Both the position numbers and the translations under genes were made by a program. This document shows, in pieces, positions 8,490-17,330 of a DNA stretch of 54,773 nt (position 1 is its first letter; every line of letters begins with the position of its first letter). The notes below the pieces were generated by a model, which was given only the letters and a program-made list of their open reading frames with translations, searched no databases and had not been told where the DNA came from. The stretch is from WJKK01 sp964638225 (GTDB lineage: Bacteria > Patescibacteriota > WWE3 > UBA101185 > UBA10185). The stretch spans positions 1-54,773 of the forward strand of contig CAZWYL010000004.1 of the NCBI GenBank assembly GCA_964638225.1, given 5' to 3'.

Positions 8490-10151
8490 GTGTATAAAAC
8501 TCAAAAATATCGATTTAATGCAGAAAAATACGAAAATCAACTGATAGATATTTTGACTGACATAAAAAATGAGGAAGATTGGGATGAGGAAAGTTTAAGA
8601 AAAATCCAAACCGAATATCCCAAAGACAAAAAATTTATGTTCAGCAAAAACGATCTACTCAGAGGTTATAAATACCTTGTTAAAAGAGGATTAATCGATA
8701 AAGATAAAAAAATAATTAAAAGAATCCGGATGAAACCGGTAAGAACCCAATCCGGCGTTGCTCCCGTTACTGTACTTACAAAACCTTGGGCTTGCCCGGG
8801 AGAATGTATCTATTGCCCCAACGAACCCGGAATGCCAAAAAGCTATCTTGAAAGCGAGCCCGGCGCTCAAAGAGCTGCTGCCCTAAATTTTGATCCCTAT
8901 CTTCAAGTGCAAAGACGGATAGCTGCACTTCAGAATATTGGCCATAATACAGAGAAAATAGAATTAATTGTGTTAGGCGGTTCTTGGTCGCACTATTCCA
9001 AAAATTATCAGCGCTGGTTTATAAAAAGATGTTTTGAAGCTATGAACAGTCCTCAAATAAACCAGCAGAAAGACAAGATTAGAAAAGGAGAAAAAGAAAA
9101 GGAAACTTCCTGGGAAAATCTGGAAAAAGAGCAAAAAATTAATGAAACGGCAAAACACAGATGCGTGGGACTATCGCTGGAAACCCGCCCTGATCTCATA
9201 ACAAAAGAAGAAACTGTAAGAATGAGAAAGCTGGGTTGTACCAAAGTGCAGATAGGTGTGCAAAGCCTAGATAATGAAATTTTAAAATTAAACCGTCGCA
9301 CTCACACCACAAAAGAAACCAAAAAAGCATTTGAACTGCTTAGATTAGCTGGATTTAAGATTCAGGCCCACTGGATGGTAAATCTTCATGGAGCCACGCC
9401 TAAAAAAGATCTGGAGGACTTTAAAAAATTGTGGGGGCGTGATTTCCAACCCGATGAATTAAAAATCTACCCTACTGCCATAATAAAAAACACTAAACTT
9501 TATGAACTTTACAAAGAAGGGAGATACGAACCCTATTCCGAAAAGACTTTGACAGAGTTGGTAGCTAAATTAAAATTAGAAGTTCCTGAATTCTGTAGGA
9601 TAACCAGGGTTATAAGAGATATTCCCGCACAAGAAATAGTAGCCGGAAGCAAAAAATCTAATTTACGGCAGATAGTGCAGAGGTATTTGCGGGAGCGGGA
9701 AAAAGAATGCCAGTGTATTAGGTGCAGAGAAATTAAAAAACAGGAAGTCAGCGAAAAAGATCTAAAACTAAAGGTGCAAGAGTACAAAACAAGTATCTCA
9801 AAAGAGTATTTTCTCTCTTTTGTAACCGAACAAAATAAAATAGCAGGTTTTTTAAGACTATCCGTTCCCTTAAAGAGACAAAGAGAAAATCACTTTATAA
9901 AAGAATTGCAAAAATCCTCAATTATTAGGGAAATACATGTTTACGGAAGGGTTGTAGGTATAGGAAAAGAGCTGGAGGGGAAGGCGCAGCACCTGGGCTT
10001 GGGAAAAAGATTAATTGAAAAAGCTGAAGAGATAACCGAAGAACAGAGTATTAATAAAATAAATGTAATATCCGCTGTTGGAACCAGAGAATACTACAAA
10101 AAAGAGGGCTATAAAATAAAAGGCTTGTACATGAAAAAAGACCTAGCCTAA
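8490..10151 (+). CDS. elp3: Elp3-family radical SAM / GNAT tRNA U34 carboxymethyltransferase
   Basis: 553 residues. The radical-SAM cluster cysteines are C102, C106 and C109 in ACPGECIYCPNEPGMPKSYL, followed by the Elp3-specific EPGAQRAAALNFDPY and GGSWSHYSK. GLSLETRPD and QIGVQSLD complete the SAM domain. A zinc-type cysteine cluster (CQCIRC) separates it from a C-terminal GNAT acetyltransferase domain ending HLGLGKRLIEKAEE and YYKKEGYKIKG. Elp3 uses acetyl-CoA and SAM to put a carboxymethyl group on wobble uridine 34 of tRNA; single-subunit forms are known in archaea and some bacteria. GTG start. A Trm9-like methyltransferase lies divergently across the gap and ProX convergently downstream. 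Confidence 0.9.
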   Translation: MYKTQKYRFNAEKYENQLIDILTDIKNEEDWDEESLRKIQTEYPKDKKFMFSKNDLLRGYKYLVKRGLIDKDKKIIKRIRMKPVRTQSGVAPVTVLTKPWACPGECIYCPNEPGMPKSYLESEPGAQRAAALNFDPYLQVQRRIAALQNIGHNTEKIELIVLGGSWSHYSKNYQRWFIKRCFEAMNSPQINQQKDKIRKGEKEKETSWENLEKEQKINETAKHRCVGLSLETRPDLITKEETVRMRKLGCTKVQIGVQSLDNEILKLNRRTHTTKETKKAFELLRLAGFKIQAHWMVNLHGATPKKDLEDFKKLWGRDFQPDELKIYPTAIIKNTKLYELYKEGRYEPYSEKTLTELVAKLKLEVPEFCRITRVIRDIPAQEIVAGSKKSNLRQIVQRYLREREKECQCIRCREIKKQEVSEKDLKLKVQEYKTSISKEYFLSFVTEQNKIAGFLRLSVPLKRQRENHFIKELQKSSIIREIHVYGRVVGIGKELEGKAQHLGLGKRLIEKAEEITEEQSINKINVISAVGTREYYKKEGYKIKGLYMKKDLA

Positions 10152-10166
10152 GAAATAAAGCACGCT

Positions 10167-10646
10167 CTAGATTACCCGGACTTCATGCCCGGTTTCATCC
10201 AAAAACTTTTTAAACATATCTCTTTTGATTTCTATTGAAGCGGTGTTTCTGTTTGGATGAAAACTTGTTATGGGAGCCTCGTAAACTTCAGAATCCACAA
10301 AAACTTCAATTTGCTTATCCTTATCATTTATTAAACCAAAAGGAGAAACTGCTCCGGGATTTACACCCAAAATTTCACTAAGCTCTCTCTCGTTTGCAAA
10401 AGTTACCTTCTTCTCTCCAACTATCTCACAGAATCTACTTAGATCAGCTCTCTTATCTGCCGGAAGAACCAACAAGAAAAAACGCCTGCCTTTAACGTCT
10501 TTTAACATCAGATTTTTTGAAGACAATCCGGGAATATCACTGCAGTGCTCTTCAGCATCTTCACACGTAAAAACCGCAGGATGCTCATGCAAAACATATT
10601 CAATTCCTTTGGAATCCAAAAACTCCAGCACCTTTTCCTTGCCCAT
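10167..10646 (-). CDS. YbaK/ProX-type aminoacyl-tRNA deacylase (prolyl-tRNA editing protein)
   Basis: 159 residues, the full length of a stand-alone INS-like editing domain. It begins VLEFLDSKGIEYVLHEHPAVFTC, has the conserved lysine loop SSKNLMLKD, then LPADKRADL, and GVNPGAVSPFGLIND near the C-terminal third, which are ProX/PrdX signatures. Such proteins hydrolyse mischarged Ala-tRNA(Pro) (ProX) or Cys-tRNA(Pro) (YbaK); the GAVSPFGL form fits ProX better. It converges on elp3 with 15 bp between stops. TATCAT (10654-10659) lies 7 nt upstream of the start without a Shine-Dalgarno. Confidence 0.85.
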   Translation of the reverse strand: MGKEKVLEFLDSKGIEYVLHEHPAVFTCEDAEEHCSDIPGLSSKNLMLKDVKGRRFFLLVLPADKRADLSRFCEIVGEKKVTFANERELSEILGVNPGAVSPFGLINDKDKQIEVFVDSEVYEAPITSFHPNRNTASIEIKRDMFKKFLDETGHEVRVI

Positions 10647-10683
10647 AAAAACTATGATACCACTCCGGAAAAACCGGCTGAAA

Positions 10684-12189
10684 CTAGAATATACTCCCTT
10701 CCCTATTCCCTTTTACCCACTCAAAAACATACATGAGCTTAGATATAAACATCTTTTTAAAGGTGAGGAGGTGATCCTTGGTTAAAAATCCGGTCTGGGA
10801 AACTGACCACCAATACAATGAAATCAAAACCAAAAATAAAACGGCCTTGAGCCCGAGATTAGTTATTGTATATGTCATAGCCATTGCCAGTACCTGAATA
10901 AGCAAAAGAAGGTGCTTCCAGCCAAAAACTCTAAAACCCATAACATTCTTGGACATTACAGACATAAAGAAAAATCCGGAAAAACTGCCTAAAGCCAGGA
11001 AATAAGACATAGCGAGCGAAGGAACTATAATATTTCTGGTTAGAAAAAAACCTGCCACACTAACTATAATCATAAGCGCAAAACTAGAAATCATGACCAC
11101 TACTTTCTTAGCCGGTATTAAAATGCTTGAATTCACTATATTCACAAAGGAATAAAATATAAAGGCAAACATTAAAGGTAAAACCATGGGCAAAGATGGA
11201 TCATATTTTCTTCCTCCAACTAATACATAAAAAATTTCCCTAGCCCAAAATATTGCAAAAAAACCCGAACCTAAAATGAATACATAAAGTTTGTTAAAGT
11301 TGCTTACAAACAAAGTTTTGAATTGTTCTAGGTCTTCAGTAAACTTCTCCGACAGAACAGGAAGATTTACGGTAGTAACAGAATCCGAAATCAACATTAA
11401 CTTTTTTCCATAAAGTAAAGCAAAAGAAAAGAAAGCCACCACTTCTGCAGATAAATCTAAACCCAACAAAAGAGCTCCGGATTTTTCCCACCAAGTGTAG
11501 ATAATCTTAACTACATAAATTGCCAAACTTATAGAAAGGAGTTCTTTAAATAACCGAACAAAATCTCCCTTTGTTGGAAGTTTGAGCTTATCTAAGTAAG
11601 GCCTAAATGCCAATATCACTAGAACCAAAGACCCAATTAAATTGTACAAAAACAGGGCGTAAAAATACCCATTCACATTAAAGAAATAGACTAAAGGAAC
11701 ATAAATACAAACACTAGTAAGCGCTATCAAAGCTTGATATATAAAAAGCTGCTTAAAACGCTTGGTCCCCGATATTACAGCATTTAAAATACTCTGCACA
11801 CTTTCCACCAGGAGAACAACCGAATAAATTTTTATCGGCAGGATTAGAGCTTCGTTGGAATATTGATTTAAAGCAATTTTTTCTGCAGAAAAGAAAAGAA
11901 AAGCAGCTATAGGTATTGTCACAAGATAACGAATAATCACACTTGTCAAAAAGATTTGGAAAATGTCTTCATCGTCTTTTGCTGCAGAAATTTCCCTAGT
12001 GGAACCGGAAGCTAATCCCAGATGTTGATAAATTCCAAAAGCTCCTCCAACAGAAGCTGCAAGCTGCACTACACCCCACTCAGATACGGTAAGTACACGA
12101 ACAATCACAAAAGTCTGCACCATACCCAAGAGCATAGCGGTCATCCGAGAAAAGAAACTAAAAGCTTGTAGTTTAACTAAGTCTTTCAC
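10684..12189 (-). CDS. Wzx-like oligosaccharide flippase
   Basis: 501 residues with about 12-14 membrane segments. The start DLVKLQAFSFFSRMTAMLLG followed by VRVLTVSEWGVVQL is the usual N-terminal helix-loop of MOP-superfamily polysaccharide flippases. Its start overlaps the stop of the upstream fragment (12186-12189), so it is co-transcribed with the DUF2079 and glycosyltransferase genes. It is not closely similar to the flippase at 894-2207 and probably serves another lipid-linked glycan. Confidence 0.82.
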   Translation of the reverse strand: MKDLVKLQAFSFFSRMTAMLLGMVQTFVIVRVLTVSEWGVVQLAASVGGAFGIYQHLGLASGSTREISAAKDDEDIFQIFLTSVIIRYLVTIPIAAFLFFSAEKIALNQYSNEALILPIKIYSVVLLVESVQSILNAVISGTKRFKQLFIYQALIALTSVCIYVPLVYFFNVNGYFYALFLYNLIGSLVLVILAFRPYLDKLKLPTKGDFVRLFKELLSISLAIYVVKIIYTWWEKSGALLLGLDLSAEVVAFFSFALLYGKKLMLISDSVTTVNLPVLSEKFTEDLEQFKTLFVSNFNKLYVFILGSGFFAIFWAREIFYVLVGGRKYDPSLPMVLPLMFAFIFYSFVNIVNSSILIPAKKVVVMISSFALMIIVSVAGFFLTRNIIVPSLAMSYFLALGSFSGFFFMSVMSKNVMGFRVFGWKHLLLLIQVLAMAMTYTITNLGLKAVLFLVLISLYWWSVSQTGFLTKDHLLTFKKMFISKLMYVFEWVKGNREGSIF

Positions 12190-12468
12190 AGAACCTCCAC
12201 ATCACCCAGATAAAGATTGCGCGTGTTAATAATATTGGTAATTCCCAGGAAAACTTTGTAATCACCGGAATCTAAAAATGCAGGCAATACAATTTCTAAA
12301 TCTTCAATATAATATCTGTTTTTTGTCCATTCCTGAAGCTCCAGGAGATTATAAGAAGGAAGATTAGCTACCTGATACATCTCCTCCGTTTCGACGTTAA
12401 CAAAAGTAGTGTAAAGAAAATGGCTGTGTAAAGAATCGTTGCTCCTCTTAGTATAAGTGATTTCAATA
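12186..12468 (-). CDS. C-terminal beta-sandwich fragment, probably the end of the DUF2079 protein
   Basis: The frame is open from the gap edge to a TGA at 12186, giving ~93 residues. Alternating polar/hydrophobic strands (HFLYTTFVNVETEEMYQ), then LELQEWTKNRYYIEDLEIVL, and SGDYKVFLGITN resemble the jelly-roll accessory domain that ends many membrane glycosyltransferases, where the pattern W..G..V.D...I.LP..L..G.Y.V.LGIY is common. The DUF2079 gene enters the same gap from the other side on the same strand, so one gene is likely, but the gap length does not prove the frame. Confidence 0.5.
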
Positions 12469-12568
12469 NNNNNNNNNNNNNNNNNNNNNNNNNNNNNNNN
12501 NNNNNNNNNNNNNNNNNNNNNNNNNNNNNNNNNNNNNNNNNNNNNNNNNNNNNNNNNNNNNNNNNNNN
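12469..12568. other. Scaffold gap (100 N)
   Basis: Exactly 100 N of unknown true length, inside or between the DUF2079 gene and the beta-sandwich fragment. Any frame read across it is meaningless. Confidence 0.95.
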
Positions 12569-14091
12569 GGAAATATAGCATAAGTCTCACGCATAGAGAG
12601 ATGGGCTCCCAAATAATCAGGGCCGGAAATTGAAGCTCTTTCAGACTCACCCTTTTCTTCTAAACGAATTGCATCCACTATTTTTTGAGCACACTCACGA
12701 TCTTTATTATTTAGGTGGGAAAACTTAACAACATCCCCAACTTCTAAACTCTTCATATCAACATCTTCATCCATACTTTTAGCAAAGGCAAAATTTACGA
12801 CTCTTTTTCTAATTGCCTGATCTAACCAAAGATATACCGGATTATTAAAAGCAAAACTTGTATGAATGTTCAAACCTAAAATCACCAATGAGAGGCATAC
12901 AAGAACCTGTTTAAATTTTAATTTGTAATGACGATCAGAAATAAATTTTGACAAAAAGCGAATTGCAAAAATTACTGAAATAAAAACTATCGGAACAATC
13001 ATAGAAACTCTGTGGTTATAAATTTCAGCCGTACCTATACCTCCCGAAGTGGTGAGATAATTTATTGCAAAATCAGGTAAAGCCATAACAAAAATCGCAG
13101 GATAGACAAAAGGAAGATAACCTACAGGCAACAACGTTTCTTTAAAGTTTTCAAGATTATCTCCGTCGAAAAAGACCCTGATTACCTGTCCAGGATGTAA
13201 AAGCATGTTAAGCATTATCTCAGTGTAAGTGTCTCCAAAATCATCGTAGCGGCTGAGAAAATAATTGGAGCTGGTTACATCTGTTACACCGCCGCTAATA
13301 TCAAGATTCTGAGCAAACCTTTCATAACCATCAATCCTATAATGGGAAAATGCAGGGATTATGATAAAAAATGCCGCAACAAACCAAACAAAAGAGATTC
13401 CAGTAACCGATAAACCGATTTTCTTTTTTCCCCTATAAAGCCAAATAAACAGTCCATAAAAAACAGTGTAGAGAGGGATTTGCTCTTTTCCAGTCAGGGT
13501 GATAATTAGAAAAATCCAAAATAAAATTAAATTCCTTTTACTGAATTCCTGTTTTTCATACATCAGCTCAAATACATAAAAGGCTGCAACAAAGAAGAAG
13601 ATTGCTGAAGTTACTCCGTGAAATCCGGTGCGAGCCGTAAGGTAACCAACAGCAGGATAAAAAAGATAAGATAAAGCAATTAAAAAAGCTGCTAGTGAGG
13701 ATTTGAGTTTTAATTCTGCAAGTTTATAAATCAAAATGCTGGTGGCCGTTACTAACACAAGCTGAGAAAATACCAATGTCATGGGTGACTGAAAGAAAAA
13801 GAAAATGGGAACAAACAATAATAAAATTGGATCTACATGACTCATTCCCCAGCGAGGCATGTTCGTACCAAAATAATCCGTTAAATAAAGAACTCTTCCG
13901 TGAAGCGTATTCCATACCATCTGAGTCATATTTCCCAAATCAAATTTCCCAAAATCAAAGTTATTGTACGAGAAAAGATTCATTTTAACGTTTAGAGCAA
14001 TAAAGCCAATAGAGTAAATCACCAAAGCGATAAGGAAGAAATGCTTTCTTACGAAACTGTAAATTTTTGACTTAAATATCTTTTCCATCAT
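12569..14091 (-). CDS. DUF2079 polytopic membrane protein (3' end enters gap)
   Basis: About 507 residues are visible before the gap. The N-terminal loop after the first helix, FDFGKFDLGNMTQMVWNTLHG, and the next loop with FHGVTSAI and LTGKEQIPLYT are diagnostic of DUF2079, a GT-C-like family of unknown substrate. About 11 helices are followed by a soluble C-terminal part with SISGPDYLGAHLSMRETYAIF, where related proteins have their conserved S..N.L.PHLS.R segment. It is the start of a run into the flippase downstream. ATG at 14091; an MM start pair makes the exact first codon uncertain by one. Confidence 0.8.
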
Positions 14092-14107
14092 AAAGTCTAA
14101 AGGAAAA

Positions 14108-14800
14108 TCAATTAACTATCCTAAATTTTATTAAGGTTGTAAAAGCGGAAATTCCATCTCTCCAGGTTATTTTCTTACCCTCATCAAAAGTACGGCCTTT
14201 GTAAGAAATGGGAACCTCTACAATCTTCATTCCCGATTTCAAGATTTTTGCTGTAATCTCAGGCTCAAAATTAAACCTATTTGACTTAATTTTTAAATTT
14301 CTAACAAACTCACCGGGCAAAAGCTTATAACAGGTTTCCATATCCGTCAACATAACTCCATAGAGCAAATTTGTAAGCATTGTTAAAGCTTTGTTGCCTA
14401 TATAATGTAAGCCGGTCATATCTTCATAGCTTCCTGAAAAACGAGAGCCATAAACTACATCCACATTTTCCTCATCTAAAGCGCGAAGGAGCTTCTTATA
14501 ATCGTTGGGGTCATACTCTAAATCAGCATCCTGCACTATTACATAATCTCCTGTAGTAAGTTGGAAACCGTCTCTGAGACTGGCTCCTTTTCCTTGATTT
14601 ACCAGATGATAGTATACTTTGTAGTCAGGATTTTCTTTCTCTATTTCCTTAAGAATCTCTGTAGAACCATCAGTAGAAGCGTCATCCACTAAAACGAATT
14701 CCTTTTCTATTCCCTTCAGTTCAACTTCTTCCACCTTATTTAATAATTTTCTTAATGTGTCTTTTTCGTTATAAACCGGAATAATAATTGATAATTTCAT
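14108..14800 (-). CDS. GT2 polyprenyl-phosphate mannose/glucose synthase-like
   Basis: 230 residues, the size of a soluble DPM1-type enzyme. SIIIPVYNEKDTL, VDDASTDGST, NQGKGASLRDG and VIVQDADLEYDP are the family-2 nucleotide-sugar and metal-binding motifs; the terminal YKGRTFDEGKKITWRDG is typical of DPM1-like enzymes without membrane segments. It would charge a polyprenyl phosphate used by the neighbouring membrane transferases. TACAAT (14807-14812) lies 6 nt before the ATG and no Shine-Dalgarno is visible. Confidence 0.88.
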   Translation of the reverse strand: MKLSIIIPVYNEKDTLRKLLNKVEEVELKGIEKEFVLVDDASTDGSTEILKEIEKENPDYKVYYHLVNQGKGASLRDGFQLTTGDYVIVQDADLEYDPNDYKKLLRALDEENVDVVYGSRFSGSYEDMTGLHYIGNKALTMLTNLLYGVMLTDMETCYKLLPGEFVRNLKIKSNRFNFEPEITAKILKSGMKIVEVPISYKGRTFDEGKKITWRDGISAFTTLIKFRIVN

Positions 14801-14812
14801 AGAGGAATTGTA

Positions 14813-16165
14813 TCAGTTTTTAACTTTTACTACTTTTGTGAAGAACATTCTACCGTTTATTTCTTCCTCAAACGTCTTCAAAACTTCTAGATAAGGCCTT
14901 TTCTCAAAGTCAATTTCTAGATTGGGNNNNNNNNNNNNNNNNNNNNNNNNNNNNNNNNNNNNNNNNNNNNNNNNNNNNNNNNNNNNNNNNNNNNNNNNNN
15001 NNNNNNNNNNNNNNNNNNNNNNNNNNACCGGAACTAAAAACTGAAGGTTAATCAAACGCTGCCCCAAGATATATAAACTTAAAAATCCTAAAGAATATAA
15101 GCTCATCCAGAGAGGTGAAAAAATAGCTTTTTGATTTTCCACCTTAATAAAATAAGAACTTATCCCTTTTGAAAGAAGAATAGTGAGAAATGGAATTACC
15201 GGTACAAACAAACGCGGCACCGCAGCCGGCCAAGCTAAAACTAACAGCAAACCAAGAACTAAAAATATTGCCATAAATTTATGCTCTCTCAAAATTTTCC
15301 GGATATCCTTCATCCCGGAAAAAAAGAAAATCGGCGCAGATGTAAATCCAAAGAGAAATAGCAAAGATAAACCATAAATAACAATAACCCTTAAATCATA
15401 AGCCATTCCTGAAGTCTCCGAAAAATAACTGGAATCCAAAGGATTTCTCCAAGTCCAGTAAGGTAGGATAAATAAAAGCGAAAAACCCCCGTATACTAAA
15501 GATTTGAAAATACTAATCGAAAACTTGTTCCCAAACAAAGAATTAATTTTGTCCTGAATTTGTTCAAAAAAACTACACGTAAAAACGGAGGAGTCCGAGA
15601 GCAGCAAAGCTAATCCTAAAGATGCAATAACCAAATAACCTTCAAAACGGGTCAGAGCAGTCAAAACAGAAAGAAACGCTAGAACCCCCAGACGAAACAC
15701 ATTCATTTTTCCTTTCCAATTTAAATACAGATAGGTTATAAGCAACACACCTAAAGCAAAAAACACATCGGCATATATGCGAAGCGACCAATAAAAATAA
15801 GTTGGGTTGAAAGTAAAAATCAGCAGCGAAATCGTTACAGAAAGCGAATCACCTTTAAAAATCTTTCTGCTTACTAAAAAGAATAAATATAAAGACGAAA
15901 TACTAACAAAAAGCATAAAAACCCTGCCCCACAAAACAGGGTCAATCTCAGCAGCAGGACGAAGCGCTAAAAATACAGAGTACAAGGGGGGCCTTTTTTC
16001 ATCTTCCGGATAAGAAAAATCTCTAGCATATTCAGAAGCTCGCAAAATCCGATATGAATCCCCCCATTCGGCTCTATTAACATTAAATAAACCAAGATGC
16101 AAAAAGAGAAATAAAGCAAAAACTAGAATATGAGGCCTAGCTCTTATTTTTTCTAGCAAAGTCAT
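14813..16165 (-). CDS. GT39-like membrane glycosyltransferase interrupted by a scaffold gap
   Basis: The N-terminal 379 codons (down to 15027) show about ten helices and a first loop WGDSYRILRASEYARDF with PPLYSVFLALRP, an arrangement of PMT/ArnT-like transferases. After the 100-N gap a short stretch (14813-14926, ending FFTKVVKVKN) closes the gene; it may or may not be the same reading frame. The start overlaps the following GT4 gene by 29 bp. Donor is presumably the lipid-linked sugar made by the GT2 gene next to it. Confidence 0.7.
   Translation of the reverse strand: MTLLEKIRARPHILVFALFLFLHLGLFNVNRAEWGDSYRILRASEYARDFSYPEDEKRPPLYSVFLALRPAAEIDPVLWGRVFMLFVSISSLYLFFLVSRKIFKGDSLSVTISLLIFTFNPTYFYWSLRIYADVFFALGVLLITYLYLNWKGKMNVFRLGVLAFLSVLTALTRFEGYLVIASLGLALLLSDSSVFTCSFFEQIQDKINSLFGNKFSISIFKSLVYGGFSLLFILPYWTWRNPLDSSYFSETSGMAYDLRVIVIYGLSLLFLFGFTSAPIFFFSGMKDIRKILREHKFMAIFLVLGLLLVLAWPAAVPRLFVPVIPFLTILLSKGISSYFIKVENQKAIFSPLWMSLYSLGFLSLYILGQRLINLQFLVPXXXXXXXXXXXXXXXXXXXXXXXXXXXXXXXXXXPNLEIDFEKRPYLEVLKTFEEEINGRMFFTKVVKVKN
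14927..15026. other. Scaffold gap (100 N)
   Basis: Exactly 100 N of unknown true length, near the 3' end of the GT39-like gene. The 114 bases on its left side cannot be assigned to that gene with certainty. Confidence 0.95.
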
Positions 16166-17330
16166 AAATTTCTTCTACTCTTTTAGATCTTATATCCCAA
16201 GAAAATAAATGATGCACTTTCCCTCGATCTACCATCGGATTTTCCTCAAGAACCTCTTCTATTTGGTCTGCTATCCTTTCTGGATTAGTGTCCTTTAAAT
16301 AATAAAGTCCACTTATGTCTTCCGAAAGTTTAAACCCCGAGGCTAAGGTCGGTATCCCACAGGATAAACTTTCCATCACCACTTTGGGCGTACCTTCAAA
16401 ACTGGACGGCAAAACAAATATATCAGCGGCTTGTATTGCCATGGGAATCTGCGGATACGGGGTATAGCCTCCTTGAATTACTCTGTTTGAAAGCTTTTCG
16501 TCGTTTATAAGCTGAGTTAAACTATTTAGATACTCGGCATCCCCCGGACCCAGTAAAAGCAGCTTGTATTTTTCTGGAAGATGCTTCAAAGAAAGAATCA
16601 ATTTATCAATGTTTTTACGTTCAACCATCATGCCATAATTAATTATCACTTTATCGTAATTATCCAAATCCAAATCATGGCGGGTCTTATTTTTTTCTTC
16701 CTCTCCAACCGGACTAAACAAAGAAGGATTAACTCCCGATTCTATAACAAAACTTTTGCCCTCGGGAACACCGTAATATTTTTTAGCCTCCCTTTTTAGC
16801 TCTTCACCAACAAATATGCAAGCATCAGCTGCTTTTGCAGCCCACATATCAGATCGTTTTGCTAAAGGCCAAGAAAGAAATTTGGAAATCGGATCTATTG
16901 ATACGCCCTCACTTATAAGTTTTTCCTTCCTGCCTTCCACGGTGTTGTGAAAATGAACTACTAAAGGTATTTTTAATTCCGGAGAGTTTTCAAAAAATTT
17001 CTTTAGGAAAATACGATACAGATAGATCCAAATTCCGAAATGCCCATGCGCGTGAACTACATCAGGAGTATTCCTTTTGCGCCATTTTCTGTAATAGCGA
17101 AACAAAGCTATAGAAGTAGTAATATTTAAAGTACCCTTCAATGGCTCCCGCATAAAGCCTTTAACCTGCACTCCCTCGGGTTCTAAAATTCTACCTGTTT
17201 TAGGCCACATACCGGAAAAAACCGTAATTTCATGACCCATCTTTGCCTGGGAAACCGAAAGCTCGTAGGGATGTGGGGACAGCCCCGCCCAAGGCTCTGG
17301 CCAATCATAAACTATGCGTAATATTTTCAT
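16137..17330 (-). CDS. GT4 glycosyltransferase (GT-B fold)
   Basis: 397 residues. The N-terminal Rossmann half contains VVHAHGHFGIW; the C-terminal half has INYGMMVERKNID, LLLLGPGDAE and the donor-site signature PSSFEGTPKVVMESLSCG with the E..7..E pair of family GT4. Such enzymes work at the cytoplasmic face and add a sugar from a nucleotide donor. It overlaps both neighbours (4 bp upstream, 29 bp downstream), so it is translated as part of the glycan operon. The substrate is unknown. Confidence 0.88.
   Translation of the reverse strand: MKILRIVYDWPEPWAGLSPHPYELSVSQAKMGHEITVFSGMWPKTGRILEPEGVQVKGFMREPLKGTLNITTSIALFRYYRKWRKRNTPDVVHAHGHFGIWIYLYRIFLKKFFENSPELKIPLVVHFHNTVEGRKEKLISEGVSIDPISKFLSWPLAKRSDMWAAKAADACIFVGEELKREAKKYYGVPEGKSFVIESGVNPSLFSPVGEEEKNKTRHDLDLDNYDKVIINYGMMVERKNIDKLILSLKHLPEKYKLLLLGPGDAEYLNSLTQLINDEKLSNRVIQGGYTPYPQIPMAIQAADIFVLPSSFEGTPKVVMESLSCGIPTLASGFKLSEDISGLYYLKDTNPERIADQIEEVLEENPMVDRGKVHHLFSWDIRSKRVEEIYDFARKNKS

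Noticed and set aside
12463..12650. Frames reading through the 100-N gaps (for example 12186-12650, 49742-50266)
   Set aside because: They join unrelated frames through undefined bases. The real genes are truncated at the gap edges.
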